From: Haplomitrium mnioides
Lineage: Eukaryota > Marchantiophyta > Haplomitriopsida > Calobryales
Direction: 5' to 3'
Length of the DNA: 27,496 nucleotides
Assembly: GCA_049999725.1 (NCBI GenBank)
Contig: JBNGIS010003892.1
Span: 1-27,496 of the forward strand
Shown here one piece after another: positions 17,933 through 27,496 of the stretch. Positions within the stretch are counted from its first letter, which is position 1. Every line of letters begins with the position of its first letter. The notes under the pieces are model-generated. The model saw only the letters and a program-made list of their open reading frames with translations, made no database searches and was not told where the DNA came from. Position numbers and translations under genes: made by a program.

Positions 17933-18835
17933 TGTCGGCCGAGTGTGTCTGAGTTTTTTTTTTCTTTTTTTTGTGATTACTAAACGTCTAGCCTTGTTAA
18001 GTCCTTCAGTTTGCATTAGTCATTTTATCCCTTTGTATTTTATTGTTTTATTGTTGTCATGCCAATCCTGCACCTTTCTCCTCTCCCTCCTTTCCCTTCT
18101 CTTTCTTTCTTTTTTGCTTTCCCCAGTGAATGTCATGGATCCTGCAATGCAAGGGGGAGCCCTGTGGAACCCAAAGGAGTCAGGTAAGAAGGCTAGTAGG
18201 AGGATCAAAGGAACTTGCAGCAATTCGTGACAAAGGCAGGGCTGACAAGGGTGAGCAAGAGGAAATCAAGGAGAGGTGAGAGGGAGATAAGAAGATGGAG
18301 AAGCAGAAGGATTCGAGGAGAGGAGGGTAGAGATCGAAGGGGATGAATCATGGAGGAATTCATGGAGGAGGAAGCCAGCAACAATCGAAGAGGAATCATG
18401 TCTGGAGGAATTCACAAGAAGAGTTACGAGAGATGAAGGCGAGGGAGAGGACAGTCAGATGCGTGTAGAGGGCCATCACGTGAGTGGATCGGAAGTCGCA
18501 ATATTGCGGAGACTTGTCCAGCGGCAACGAACGACGAACAAAGGGGCATGCGGTGGGTGAAGACATGTAGAGAGGAGGCAACAGGATGAATTCGGAGGAT
18601 GAGGCCCTGCGGTAGGTCGCCCAAGCGAGAAGGGAAGGAGGCGCTTCATAATCGTAAGCCAGTTGATACAATCAGACCAAAAGAGGTGGATCGATGCAAA
18701 GAATCAACCCGAAGGAAGGAAGTTCTGAAGAGTCCGTGGGGCACTGTGGAAACATGGCACTCTCAGCGTGCTTCATGGAATTTAGAAGGCAACGTGGCAC
18801 CTCCTGGAGGTCCGAAATGTTCGATCGGGTCGCGC

Positions 18836-19300
18836 CCCACTAAGTGGGGAACCCGGTTAAGCGGGTTTCGATCCGTCTTACGACGTGAGGGAACCGCTTA
18901 ACAAGGATCCGCTAAAGGGGGTCTCACAAGTCTGAGGAAAGGGCGAAACGGGGATAAGCAAAGCAATGATTGATGAAAATGTGACTTGTCACCATTTTTA
19001 CGGCATGGAGGATTGCTTAAAGCAACTACAAGGCTAAGCGGGAAGGGAAAAACATCAATTCATCATAGTTTCGAATCTTGAGGGAGTCCGTGGGGCATTG
19101 CGGAAACGTGGCAGCCCCAGCGCACTTCACGGGATTTGAGGACACGTGGCAGTCCTAGGGAGTCCACTGACCCTCAGCGAAAAATTGGCGAGTCCTGCAA
19201 AACTTAATAGGATCTAGCCTCCCTAAGTGGGGAGCCCCAGCTAAGTGGGTTCCAATCAACCACCCTACGTAGGGAGCCCACTTAACGAGGATCCGACTAG
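18836..19300 (+). repeat. cluster of short palindromic TTAAGYGGG motifs in 5' LTR
   Basis: CCCACTAAGTGGG (18836-18848) is a perfect palindrome around one base. AACCCGGTTAAGCGGGTT follows directly and is nearly palindromic, and CCCTACGTAGGG (19263-19274) is a perfect 12-bp palindrome. The TAAG(C/T)GGG core or its complement recurs about seven times in this stretch. The 3' LTR copy (from about 24970) keeps the first palindrome but not the 12-bp one. Confidence 0.65.
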
Positions 19301-19331
19301 AAGCACAACCGGAGACCAAGGAAAGAGTGGC

Positions 19332-19845
19332 GAAAAGGCAATTTATTGCCGGTTCGACCAGAAGAGAGCAAGAAAAGCCAAAAGGGTGATGAATCACAAG
19401 CTCGGCCAGACAAAGAGCGAGCTATGACAAAAAGGTGATCTATCAATGATCCGACCAGAAGAGCCAAAGAATGCGAAAGGACGACCTATCAACGATCCGG
19501 AGAGAGGCAAGGGAAGAGCGCCAAAAGGGCGACTTATTGCGGGTCTGACTGGAGAAGAACCGAGGAAAATTGAAAGGGTGATCTATTGCGGTTCAGGCCA
19601 GAGGAGAGCCAAGTGGTATCGAAAAGGTGATCAATCGACGATATGGCCAGAGGAAGATCGAGAGGGCGAAAAGGTGATCCATCGACAATATGGCCAGAGG
19701 AAGATTAAGGAATGGCGAAAAGGCAATCCATTGACAATATGGCCAGAGGAAGATCAAATAATGGCAAAAAGGTGATCAAGCGACGATTCGGCCAAGAGAA
19801 GAAGCAAGGGACCAGCAACTGAAAGGGCAACCTATCGTAGTTCCG
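19332..19845 (+). repeat. tandem array of a roughly 49-bp unit in 5' LTR
   Basis: About ten units of 47-50 bases each begin AAAAGGYRATCNATYG and contain GGCCAGAGGAAGA-like sequence. The best conserved lie at 19627-19790, where TATGGCCAGAGGAAGAT recurs three times at 49-base spacing. Earlier units are more diverged. Confidence 0.85.
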
Positions 19846-20189
19846 AAAATGGCAAGGACGTGAATTCGACGAGGCGACACTGAAAGATCGAAGGGGATCA
19901 GAAGGGAGTCCGCCATAGTTCTTATATCAAGCGGAGGGAAAAGTTAAGCGAAAGGAGCCTCAGTTCTTATTGTGAGCGAGTTCCAAAGCGGCGACAATAG
20001 GTACCGTTCTTACTCGACAAGGGAACTGTTTTATGGATGACGTGGCATCCGCGGAAGAGAGGAGGAGTCAGTGCGGGTCAACCGCGGAATCCAGTCACGG
20101 CGTCGGTCCGCCTACCCATTTGCGGAGCGGCGTCGGACGGCGCGGCTGCAGATGACGTGGCGGGCAGAACACGTGGCGACCTGTAGGGT

Positions 20190-20470
20190 TCCGTGAGCGA
20201 TGGCGAGGTTCCGTGAGCGACAGCGAGGTTGTGAGAAGCAACGGCAGGGTTTCGATGGAGTTTGCGGATTATGTGGCGGCTTGCAAGGGTCCGCGAGTGA
20301 CAGTGAGGTTCCGAGAAGCAATGGCGGGGTTCCAAAGGAGTTTGCGGATGACGTGGCGGCTTGCGAGGGTCCGCGAGCGACGGCGAGGTTCCGAGAAGCA
20401 ACGGCGGGGTTCCGAGGAAGTTTGCGGATGACGTGGCGGCTTGCGGGGGTCCGTGGGCGATCGCGGGGGA
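20190..20470 (+). repeat. tandem array of an 80-bp unit in 5' LTR
   Basis: GTGGCGGC recurs at 20273, 20353 and 20433, exactly 80 bases apart, with the surrounding GTTTGCGGATGACGTGGCGG and GGTTCCGAGAAGCAA blocks. There are about three copies plus a partial one. The unit is not a multiple of three, which explains the long overlapping antisense open frames here. Confidence 0.9.
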
Positions 20471-22098
20471 ATGGCAACAAGGAGAATCGATGATAATTGA
20501 GAAGGAGCCCGCGGGATGCATCGGGTAACCTATCTGTTGCGTATCCAATCCTCTCCAAATGAATTGCTTCGAATTTCTCTACGGGAAAAACCTCTCCGAC
20601 CAAACTTCGGACCTGCGCTCAATGAGATGCTTGGAAGGAATCAAATCGGGATTGCTATGGGGTTGCTAATGCGTCCAGCGGCAAGGTGATTCTTGGTCAA
20701 AAATCTGCAATGGAGAGCACTACGAATCGAAAGCAGGGGTCAGCCAAGCCTTCTCTAAAAATCTTCCTCCCCCGATCTTGAATGCTTCAAAGAGATGATC
20801 GTTAAACGTGAACTATCTACTAGGTGTCAGCTTGTCAAGAAATAATTGTTAATAAGAAAAACGGCCAAAGTCCAGCAAAGAGGAGCGGGTCGATCTTGAT
20901 TAAGAAATCGTTGGGAGGGATGCGCGCCTGTAGGGGGAGTATAGTTGGGATCACTGCGAAGGGAAGGGGGTTGTTGTTTATTCAAAATTGAGTTGTGAGA
21001 GAAAACTCGAAGAGGAAGAGGTAGCGAGAGAGAGAGAGGAGAGAACTCTAGCCAAGATTTGCGTGAGGGAGTGTGGACTCGTGTAGGGGGACCAGCGGGG
21101 GTGGAGGTGGACTGGAGGGGCACTGAGAATCGTTGAGTGTGGAGCTTTGGAGTCTCAAGCAATCCAAGTGGACTCATCGTGCGAGTGGACCAGCATTGGA
21201 GGTGGATTGCCACTTGAATTGAAGGGAATTCTTTCAGTCTCGAGTTCATGAGAGGCTGCCAAGGGGGATCTTAGGGTCGTCTCAGCGTCGTTTGTGCATG
21301 AGCATCAATCCTAGGGGCGCTTGGGGGCATTTCTGGTCGTAATTCTCAAGTGGAGTCAAGAGAAGAGTGGCTATGTTAGTGCCCGCGTACCGTAGAGAAG
21401 ATCCATTCGAAGCTCAAGGGTGGAGTGGGTGGCCAACAGTCAAGGGGACTGTCTTCTAGAGGTGGAAGTTAAAGAAATCCTCTTCCGAGCTTGAGGAAGT
21501 AAATTCAAGGCTTCTCGCGAGGGAAGTTGAAAAACTATCTGGATGAGAGTATGTGGAGGAAGGATTGGAGGAGAACTGAAGTTGTTGATGAGAGTTGAAG
21601 GAGGATTGAGAGAAAAGATCGGTTCTTGAGAGGAGGAAAAGGATTGTATTGTTGGCAAGACAGTGTTGAAGTATCGGTGTCTTTATGTTTACATGTGTTG
21701 TTAGATTTGTCTTTTGTTTGTAGCTTTGTGAAGTTCTTAGTTTTAGAAGGCATGCATTTCATTTGTCCAATCCTAAGGACATCCTGGACAAGGGAAGTCA
21801 AGACTAACAATAGTGTATTGTGATAATTGGATGTTGGGACCTGCTTCCCTTCTGTATGCAAGGTGATTGGGTCCAGTTCTGGACTCCCAAATTATACTAC
21901 AAAGTGATTGAGCAGCATTACAGCCTACTTGTGTGTGTCTTGAGGAAATGGATGTGAATGAACATGTGGGCTGCTGAAGCAATTGTGGGCTAGTGGCCAG
22001 GACACTAAAAGGTCATAAAACACTAGTCAGCCCTTAAGTGGCGGTAACTTTGTTAGAAAAGAGTTAAGGCTCCGATTGTGGGGCTCACATACATTTTT

Positions 22099-22115
22099 TG
22101 GCGATCACGGCAGGA
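22099..22115 (+). other. primer-binding site candidate of the LARD-like element
   Basis: TGGCGATCACGGCAGGA begins five T bases after the LTR end CA at 22093. It starts TGG, the complement of a tRNA CCA tail, and resembles the TGGCG-type sites of plant gypsy elements. I cannot name the tRNA. Confidence 0.55.
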
Positions 22116-22319
22116 CAAGAGAATTCTGGAAAAGTAACCTTGGAGTCATTTCTGGAGTAAAACAGTGGACCAAGGAAAAAAATTCTGGAATTCTAGGAGC
22201 AGCCTAGCACCAGAAAGAAAAAGAAAGAATAAATTAATTAATAAAGAACCAACAATAAGGCAGCATTCAAGGCAGCGCTGGTTTACCCAAGTTTGAGAGG
22301 AGGAGCACGTACCTAGGAT

Positions 22320-22720
22320 AACTCACTTGCTTTCTATGTCCAGAACTCTTGGGAGGAGTTCAAGGGTCAATGTCTGATGGAGTTTGAGGAGAGTGAGATT
22401 CTCACCCAGCTAGACCAGCTTAGAAAAAAAGGGGTGAGTCAGTGCTCGCCTTCTTGGACAGGTTCAATGAGCTGGTTGTGCAGCTCCTATGGCATCCCAC
22501 CTCGGATATGTTGTTTGGTTGGTTCATGGTAGCATTGAGGAGAAAAGAGAGAGAATGGATAGAGGTGGCCAAGCCCACCTGTTTCTGGGAGGCAGTTCAA
22601 GAGGCCCAGAGATGTGAGACCTGTGAGAGAAGAGGACCTGTACCATTCAAGACAACGAAGGCAGCCAAGGAAAAGAAAGGTAAGCACCTTTCTCAACGCA
22701 AACATCAGAGGTACAATTGA
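22320..22720 (+). pseudogene. gag remnant in the LARD-like element (frameshifted)
   Basis: The first segment reads FYVQNSWEEFKGQCLMEFEE then SEILTQLDQLRKKG (22332-22432). After a frame change of two bases it continues SVLAFLDRFNELVVQL, TSDMLFGWFMVALRRKEREW and CFWEAVQEAQRCE (22439-22630). This is the order of the plant retrotransposon gag domain: an aromatic S-W-x-x-F start, then L-x-x-L-x-Q-x-G-S-V-x-x-Y/F-x-x-x-F-x-x-L, then L-x-W/F-x-x-G-L-R. A lysine-rich tail follows to a stop at 22718, with no zinc knuckle. It suggests descent from a gypsy-type parent. The 200 bases between the primer-binding site and this segment show no gene. Confidence 0.6.
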
Positions 22721-22774
22721 AGATGTGAAGAGTCATATGAAGGAGAGGACCAGCTCTATGGGTGCAGGACATAC

Positions 22775-23335
22775 GTGGTAGAAGGACCAGCAAGAGATCA
22801 AGCTGACCCAACGGTCCTGACAAGTGTAGACTGCAAGTCAGAATTCAGCCAGTATATTGGTTTAGCTCGACCGAATTCAGATAGGAAATTCATCGAAGAG
22901 GTAGAGGTTACAAACTCTGCCTCAAAGCTGGTTTGTGCAGATGAAGACCTAGAGGAGAAGGCAAGCTGCCTTGCCACAACCAGGGACACATTGGAGAGAG
23001 AGGCCCACCCCATGGACAAAGAATTCAAGGATTGTTGTTGGTCTAACCTTGAGTCAGCCCTAAAAAGGGAGTGGAACCCTACCTTTCCAAGTGAGTGCAG
23101 GTCTAAACCAGAAGAACTAGTTGGGGCAGATCAAGAACAGGTCTTCAAAGGGGAGTGGGAAGCTGCCTTGTCCCTTTTTGATGAATGCAAGCTTGCAGAA
23201 GAAGACCAAAGGGGGGCAGAGCAAGAGCAAGCCTTAACAAGGGAGTGCTCCACCAATAACTTGCACGATGGCCAATGTGAAGACCAACGACACGTCGAGG
23301 TTGAAGTGGCCCCACAAGATGAAGAGGAGAACTAG
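22775..23335 (+). CDS. acidic repetitive reading frame of unknown function (LARD internal region, part 1)
   Basis: This is a 186-codon open frame rich in glutamate, aspartate, glutamine and cysteine. From about residue 90 it contains a diverged repeat of about 28-34 residues, seen in LKREWNPTFPSECRSKPEEL, then FKGEWEAALSLFDECKLAEE, then TRECSTNNLHDGQCEDQRH. Each unit ends in an acidic Q-E-Q or D-E-E-E run. It ends in DEEEN just where the next frame takes over with a further unit. I do not recognise a family. No polymerase, protease or integrase motif is present. The second ATG of the frame is not near, so the start is simply the first in-frame codon. It may be the remnant of one longer protein. 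Confidence 0.4.
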   Translation: MVEGPARDQADPTVLTSVDCKSEFSQYIGLARPNSDRKFIEEVEVTNSASKLVCADEDLEEKASCLATTRDTLEREAHPMDKEFKDCCWSNLESALKREWNPTFPSECRSKPEELVGADQEQVFKGEWEAALSLFDECKLAEEDQRGAEQEQALTRECSTNNLHDGQCEDQRHVEVEVAPQDEEEN

Positions 23336-23885
23336 ATTGGGGCAGGCCTTGAAAGAGGAGTTCTTCAATCTTGATTCGAGTAGTGGCAGCCTCCAAGACC
23401 AGCCACCTGGTGCATCTAAAGGAGATATTCATCAAGTGGGACAGTGGAGGTTATCAGGGGTAGAGGGGTGCAACCTTGAAGACCAACAGTTATCTGATGT
23501 TGAAACTCAACACCAACTAGTGGAGAAAGTAGACAATATGGAAGGGAGGCCAGCCACCTCAAGGGAGCTGATCTCGAGCCTTTGTAAAAATCTGCTCCAT
23601 ACAGAGGGGGATATGGAGGGCAGTCCACCAGCACCAGCCTTTGTACAGTGTTGTCTTGTTACCCCACCAGTCATGTATAGTGGTTCTGTTTTTTCTTGGG
23701 TTTTTGGGTTACCTTTCGTAGGATTCTTTGTGTTGTTCCCAAAGTGGCATGAGAAAGGCCAGGAGAGTGGCTTGAGGAAGAAGAATGGAAGGTGGCACCC
23801 AAGAGGGCCACAGATCTGGGCAGGCATCCAGCCTGGACCAGAATATGATGACTCATCTTTCATATGGGATCCAGGCCAGAGTTAG
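23268..23885 (+). CDS. reading frame with hydrophobic segment (LARD internal region, part 2)
   Basis: This 205-codon frame overlaps the end of the previous one. Its first 20 or so residues are probably a shadow; from about 23335 it carries a further repeat-like unit (GQALKEEFFNLDSSSGSLQD), so the two frames look like one gene split by a frameshift. Residues about 142-158 (SVFSWVFGLPFVGFFVL) are hydrophobic and long enough for a membrane segment. A basic/tryptophan-rich tail follows (FPKWHEKGQESGLRKK; GRWHPRGPQIWAG), and the frame stops 175 bases before the polypurine tract. A short hydrophobic stretch near the 3' end recalls envelope-like frames of some plant gypsy elements, but no sequence similarity is claimed. 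Confidence 0.4.
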   Translation: MANVKTNDTSRLKWPHKMKRRTRLGQALKEEFFNLDSSSGSLQDQPPGASKGDIHQVGQWRLSGVEGCNLEDQQLSDVETQHQLVEKVDNMEGRPATSRELISSLCKNLLHTEGDMEGSPPAPAFVQCCLVTPPVMYSGSVFSWVFGLPFVGFFVLFPKWHEKGQESGLRKKNGRWHPRGPQIWAGIQPGPEYDDSSFIWDPGQS

Positions 23886-24059
23886 CCATCATGATAGTGT
23901 TGGAGTTGTGGTTTGTTTGTTCTCATGTTGTGTGAGTGGTGCCTTGTGTGGTGACCAAGTCGACTAAGGACACCTGACAAGGACGATCAGAGCGGCGGCC
24001 ATGGAGGAGTCCAAGAAGGTCAGAAGGAGGAAGGGTGTTTGCGGGGTCGCTGCACAATT

Positions 24060-24069
24060 AAAAGGGGAG
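24060..24069 (+). other. polypurine tract of the LARD-like element
   Basis: AAAAGGGGAG lies three bases (TTA) before the TG that opens the 3' LTR at 24073. It is the expected second-strand primer and supports reading the repeats as LTRs of a +-oriented element. Confidence 0.8.
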
Positions 24070-25464
24070 TTATGTCGGCCGAGTGTGTCTGAGTTTTTTC
24101 TTTTTTTCTAGTGATTACTGAACGTCTAGCCTTGTTAAGTCCTTCAATTTGCATTAGTCATTTGTATCCCTTTGTATTTTATTGTTTTATTGTTGTCATG
24201 CCAATCCTGCACCTTTCTCCTCTCCCTCATTCCCTTCTTTTTCTTTCTTTTCTGCTTTCTCCAGTGAATGTCATGGATCCTGCAATGCAAAGGAGAGCCC
24301 TATGGAACCCAGAGGAGTCAGGCAAAAAGGCTAGCAGGAGGATCAAAGGAACTTGTAGCAATTCGTGACAGAGGCAGGGCTGACAAGGGTGAGCAAGAGG
24401 AAATCAATGAGAGGTGAGAGGGAGATAAGAAGATGGAGCAGCAGAAGGATTCAAGGAGAGGAGGGCAGAGATTGAAGGGGATGAATTGTCGAGGAATTCA
24501 TGGAGGAGGGAGCCAAAAACAATCGAAAAGGAATCATGCAAGGAGGAATTCACAAGAAGAGTTATGGGAGATGAAGGCGAGGGAGAGGACAGTCAAATAC
24601 GTGTAGAGGGCCATCACGTGAGTGAATCGGAGGTCGCAGTACTGCGGGGACTTGCCCAACGGCAACGAACGACGAACAAAGGGGCATGCGGTGGGTGAAG
24701 ACAAGTAGACAGGAGGCAGCAAGATGAATTCGGAGGATGAGGCCATGCGGTGGGTCACCCAGGCAAGAAGGGAAGGAGGCGCTTCATAATCAGAAGCCAG
24801 CTGATACAATCAGACCAGAAGAGGTGGATCGATGCAAAGAATCAACCCAAAGGAAGGAAGTTCCGAGGAGTTCGTAGGGCGCTGCGGAAACGTGGCGCTC
24901 CCAATGTGCTTCAAATTAGGAGGCAATGTGGCAGCTCTTGGAGGTCCGAAAAGTTCAACGGGGTTGCGCCCCACTAAGTGGGGAACCTGGTTAAGCAGGT
25001 TTCGATCCGTCTTACGACGTGGGGGAACCACTTAACAAGGATCCGCTAAGGGGGGTCTCACAGGTCTTAGGAAAAGGCGAAACGGGGATAAGCAAAGCGG
25101 CAACTGACAAAAAGGTGACTTGTCACCATTTTTTTAGCATGGAGGATTGCTTAAGGCAACTGCGAGGCTAAGCGGGAAGGGCGAAGCAGCGATTCATCAT
25201 AGTCTCAGATCTTGAGGGAGTCCGTGGGGCGCTACGGAAATGTGGCAGCCCTGGCGCACTTCATGGGATTCAAGGACACGTAGCAGTCCCAAGGAGTCCA
25301 CGGACCTTCAACGGAAAATTGGCGGGTCCCGCAAAACTTAACGGGGTCTAGCCTCCCTAAGTGGAGAGCCCCAACTAAGTGGGTTCCGATCAGCCACCTT
25401 ATGTGGGAAGCCCACTTAACGAGGATCCGACGGGAAGCACAACCGAAGACTAAGGAAAGAGTGG

Positions 25465-25980
25465 CAAAAAGGCAATTTATTGCCAGTCTGATCAGAAGAT
25501 AGTAGGAAAAGCCGAAAGGATGATGAATCACAGGCCGGGCCAAACAAAGAGCGAGCAATGACGAAAAGGTGATCTATCAATGATCCGATCAGAAGAACCA
25601 AGAAATGAGAAAGGGCGACCTATCAACGATCTGGAGAGAGGCAAGGGAAGAGCGCCAAAAGGGCGACTTATCGCGGGTTTGATTGGAGAAGAACCGAGGA
25701 AAATCGAAAGGGCGATCTATTGTGGTTCCGGCCAGAGGAGAGCCAAGTGGTACCAAAAAGGTGATCAATCGACAATATGGCCAGAGGAAGATCGAGAGGG
25801 CGAAAAGGTGATCCATCGACAATATGGCCAGAGGAAGATTAAGGAATGGCAAAAAGGCAATCCATTGACAATATAGCCAGAGGAAGATCAAGGAATGGCA
25901 AAAAGGCAATCAAGTGATGATCAGGCTAAGAGAAGAAGAAAGGGACCAACAACCGAAAGGGCAACCTATCGCAGTTCCAG
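25465..25980 (+). repeat. tandem array of a roughly 49-bp unit in 3' LTR
   Basis: This is the counterpart of the array at 19332-19845, with the same number of units by eye and the same best-conserved core (TATGGCCAGAGGAAGAT near 25777, 25826 and, with one change, 25874). Confidence 0.85.
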
Positions 25981-26309
25981 AAACGGAGAGGACGAAAACT
26001 TGACAGAGCGATGTTGAAAGTTTGAAGGGGATCAGAGGGGAGTCCGCCATAGTTTTTATATCAAGCGGAGGGAAAAGTTAAGCAAAGGGAGCCTCATTTC
26101 CTATTGTGAGCGAGTTCTGAAGCGGCGACAATAGGTACCGTTCTTACTCGGCAAGGGAACTGTTTTGTGGATGACGTGGCATCCGTGGAAGAGAGGAGGA
26201 GTCAACGCAGGTCAACCGCGGAATCCAGTCACGGCGTCAGTCTGCCTACCCATTTGCGGGGCGGCGCGGCTGCGGATGACGTGGCGTGCATGACACATGG
26301 CAACCTATG

Positions 26310-26600
26310 GGGTTCCGTGAGCGATGGCGGGGTTCCACGAGCGACAGCAGGGTTCCGAGAAGCAACAACGAGGTTCCGAAGGAGTTTGCAGATGATGTGG
26401 CGGCTTGCGAGGGTCCGCGAGTTACAGCGAGGTTTCGAGAAGCAACGGTGGGGTTCCAAAGGAGTTTGCGGATGACGTGGCGGCTTGCGAGGGTTCGCGA
26501 GCGACGGCGAGGTTCCAAGAAGCAACTGCGGGGTTCCGAGGGAGTTTGCGGATGACATGGTGGCTTGCAGAGGTTTGCGAGTGATCGCGGTGGCATGGCA
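26310..26600 (+). repeat. tandem array of an 80-bp unit in 3' LTR
   Basis: GTGGCGGC or its one-base variant lies at 26397, 26477 and 26557, again 80 bases apart. Copy number and phase match the 5' LTR array, so the array predates this insertion. Confidence 0.88.
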
Positions 26601-27496
26601 ACGAGGCGAATCAATGATAATTGAGAAGTAGCTTGCAGGATACGTCGGGTAACCCATCTGTTGCAATTCCAATCCTCTCCAAATGGCTTTGAATTTCTCT
26701 GCGGGAAAAACCTCTCCGACCAAACTTCAGACCTGCGCTCAATGAGATGCTTCAAAGGAATCAAATCGAGATTGCTATGGGGTTGCTAATGCATCCAACG
26801 GCAAGGCGATTCCTGGTCAAAAATTTGCAATGAAGAGCAATACGAATCGAAAGTAGGGGTCAGCCAAGCCTTCTCCAAAAATTCTCCTCCCCCAATCCTA
26901 AATGCTTCAAAGAGATGACTATTAAACATGAATTGTCTACCAGGTGTCAACTTGTCAAGAAACAGTTGTTAATGAGAAAAACGGCCAAAGTCCAACGAAG
27001 AGGAGCGGGTCGATCTTGATCAAGAAATTGTTGCGAGGGACGCGCGCCTATAGGGGGAGTATAGCTGGGATCGCTGCGAAGGGAATAGGGTTGTTGTTTA
27101 GGCAAAATTGAGTTGTGAGAAAAAAACTCGAAGAGGAAGAGGCAATGAGGGAGAGAGGAGAGAATTCCAGCCAAGATTCACGTGAGGGAGTGGACTCGTG
27201 CAGGGGGACCATCGGGGGTGGAGGTGGACTGGAGGGGCACTGATAATCGTTGAGCGTGGAGCTTTGGAGTCTCAGGCAATCCAAGTGGACTCATCGTGCG
27301 GGTGGACCAGCATTTGTAGGTGGAACGCCACTTGAAGGGAATTCTTTCGGTCTCAAGTTCGTGAGAGGCTGCCAAGGGGGGTTCTTGGGGTCGTCTCAGC
27401 ATCGTTTGTGCATGAGCATCAATCCTATGGGCGCTTGGGGGCGTTTCTGGTCGTAATTCTTAAGTGGAGTCAAGAGAGGAGTGGCTGTGTTAGTGC

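Larger units (their letters stand above)
17933..22093 (+). repeat. 5' LTR of the LARD-like element
   Basis: It is 4161 bases from TGTCGGCC to CTCACATACA, with TGT/ACA ends. The first 3.45 kb match the 3' LTR. The left end is fixed by gypsy II protease coding stopping at 17932. The right end is inferred from the CA followed by a T run and TGGCG. It contains the 49-bp array, the 80-bp array, and a cluster of TTAAGYGGG palindromic motifs. Open frames seen in it on either strand have composition and overlap typical of GC-rich repeats, and I see no gene. Confidence 0.8.
17933..27496 (+). mobile_element. LARD-like non-autonomous LTR retrotransposon with LTRs of about 4.16 kb (3' end outside window)
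   Basis: Sequence starting TGTCGGCCGAGTGTGTCTGA occurs at 17933 and at 24073, and both copies can be followed in parallel for about 3.4 kb until the window ends. The first copy continues to CATACA at 22093. A TGGCG primer-binding candidate (22099) and a polypurine tract (24060-24069) sit at the expected places. The internal region is only 1979 bp and has a gag remnant but no protease, polymerase or integrase, so movement would need proteins in trans. Orientation is + from primer-binding site and polypurine tract. It is visibly GC-richer than its surroundings. By eye the LTRs agree at about nine bases in ten, so it is not recent. The left flank ACATA (17928-17932) should recur after the 3' LTR. 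Confidence 0.85.
24073..27496 (+). repeat. 3' LTR of the LARD-like element (truncated by window end)
   Basis: It starts TGTCGGCCGAG and matches the 5' LTR with substitutions and small indels to the last base of the window (GTTAGTGC, equivalent to 21382). It is 26 bases shorter than the 5' copy over this span. About 710 more bases would be expected to the right. It carries its own copies of the 49-bp and 80-bp arrays. Confidence 0.85.

Noticed and set aside
18140-18230. Small frame MDPAMQGGALWNPKESG... present in both LTRs, after a splice-acceptor-like CTTTCCCCAG
   Set aside because: The differences between the two copies change amino acids (GG to RR, K to E), with no sign of protein conservation. 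Sharing is explained by LTR identity.
20078-20603. Two overlapping antisense frames of 156 and 163 codons, and their counterparts at 26229-26764
   Set aside because: They run through the 80-bp GC-rich array in both LTRs, overlap each other in different frames, and have repeat-driven proline/serine/arginine composition. They are products of the repeat, not genes.
17933-24073. Tandem segmental duplication instead of LTRs
   Set aside because: TGT/ACA ends, TGGCG primer-binding candidate, gag remnant and AAAAGGGGAG tract at the exact junction favour an LTR element. It cannot be fully excluded until the right end is seen.
1-27496. tRNA or rRNA genes
   Set aside because: I looked for conserved tRNA A/B box and rRNA segments on both strands and recognised none; only primer-binding-like sites of retroelements were seen.

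Overview
The window is repeat-dense nuclear DNA of a land plant. The evidence is spliceosomal introns, Ty1/copia and Ty3/gypsy LTR retrotransposons (one a chromovirus), and a very large non-autonomous LTR element. I cannot name the species. No intact protein-coding gene is visible; every coding tract is broken by stops or frameshifts, or belongs to a mobile element.

Left part (1-4690, + strand). A decayed four-exon gene runs from about 67 to 3709. Read across its stops it shows a ParB/sulfiredoxin-like domain, then an amino-type (N6-adenine or N4-cytosine) DNA methyltransferase with motif IV before motif I, the beta-class order usual in bacterial and phage enzymes. Two of its introns and its 3' flank carry the same 24-bp palindromic minisatellite. 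AT-rich DNA with no recognisable gene follows.

Middle part (4690-17932, - strand). The oldest element, here called gypsy I, has lost both ends. In its own 5' to 3' order it holds gag zinc knuckles (14386-13825), an unrecognised linker, a decayed C5-cytosine DNA methyltransferase domain (about 13410-12690), reverse transcriptase (12680-11862), and RNase H plus integrase (about 6060-4690). A Ty1/copia element (11861-about 6040, - strand) sits between its reverse transcriptase and RNase H. That copia element is itself broken by a +-strand LTR with primer-binding-site-like sequence and an AT-rich tract (6393-6848). A younger chromovirus, gypsy II (14387-17932, - strand), is inserted in the gypsy I gag; it shows a 387-bp LTR, chromodomain, integrase, RNase H, reverse transcriptase and the end of protease.

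Right part (17933-27496). Gypsy II is interrupted in protease by a GC-richer LARD-like element with LTRs of about 4.16 kb (5' LTR 17933-22093; 3' LTR from 24073, cut by the window end) and an internal region of only about 2 kb. The internal region has a primer-binding-site candidate, a frameshifted gag remnant, an acidic repetitive reading frame with a hydrophobic tail segment, and a polypurine tract, but no pol. Each LTR carries a roughly 49-bp and an 80-bp tandem array.

Relative order inferred from nesting: gypsy I first; then copia and gypsy II independently into it; then the LARD into gypsy II. The most unusual content is two unrelated DNA methyltransferase relics within 14 kb, one in a spliced host-like gene and one carried by a retrotransposon.
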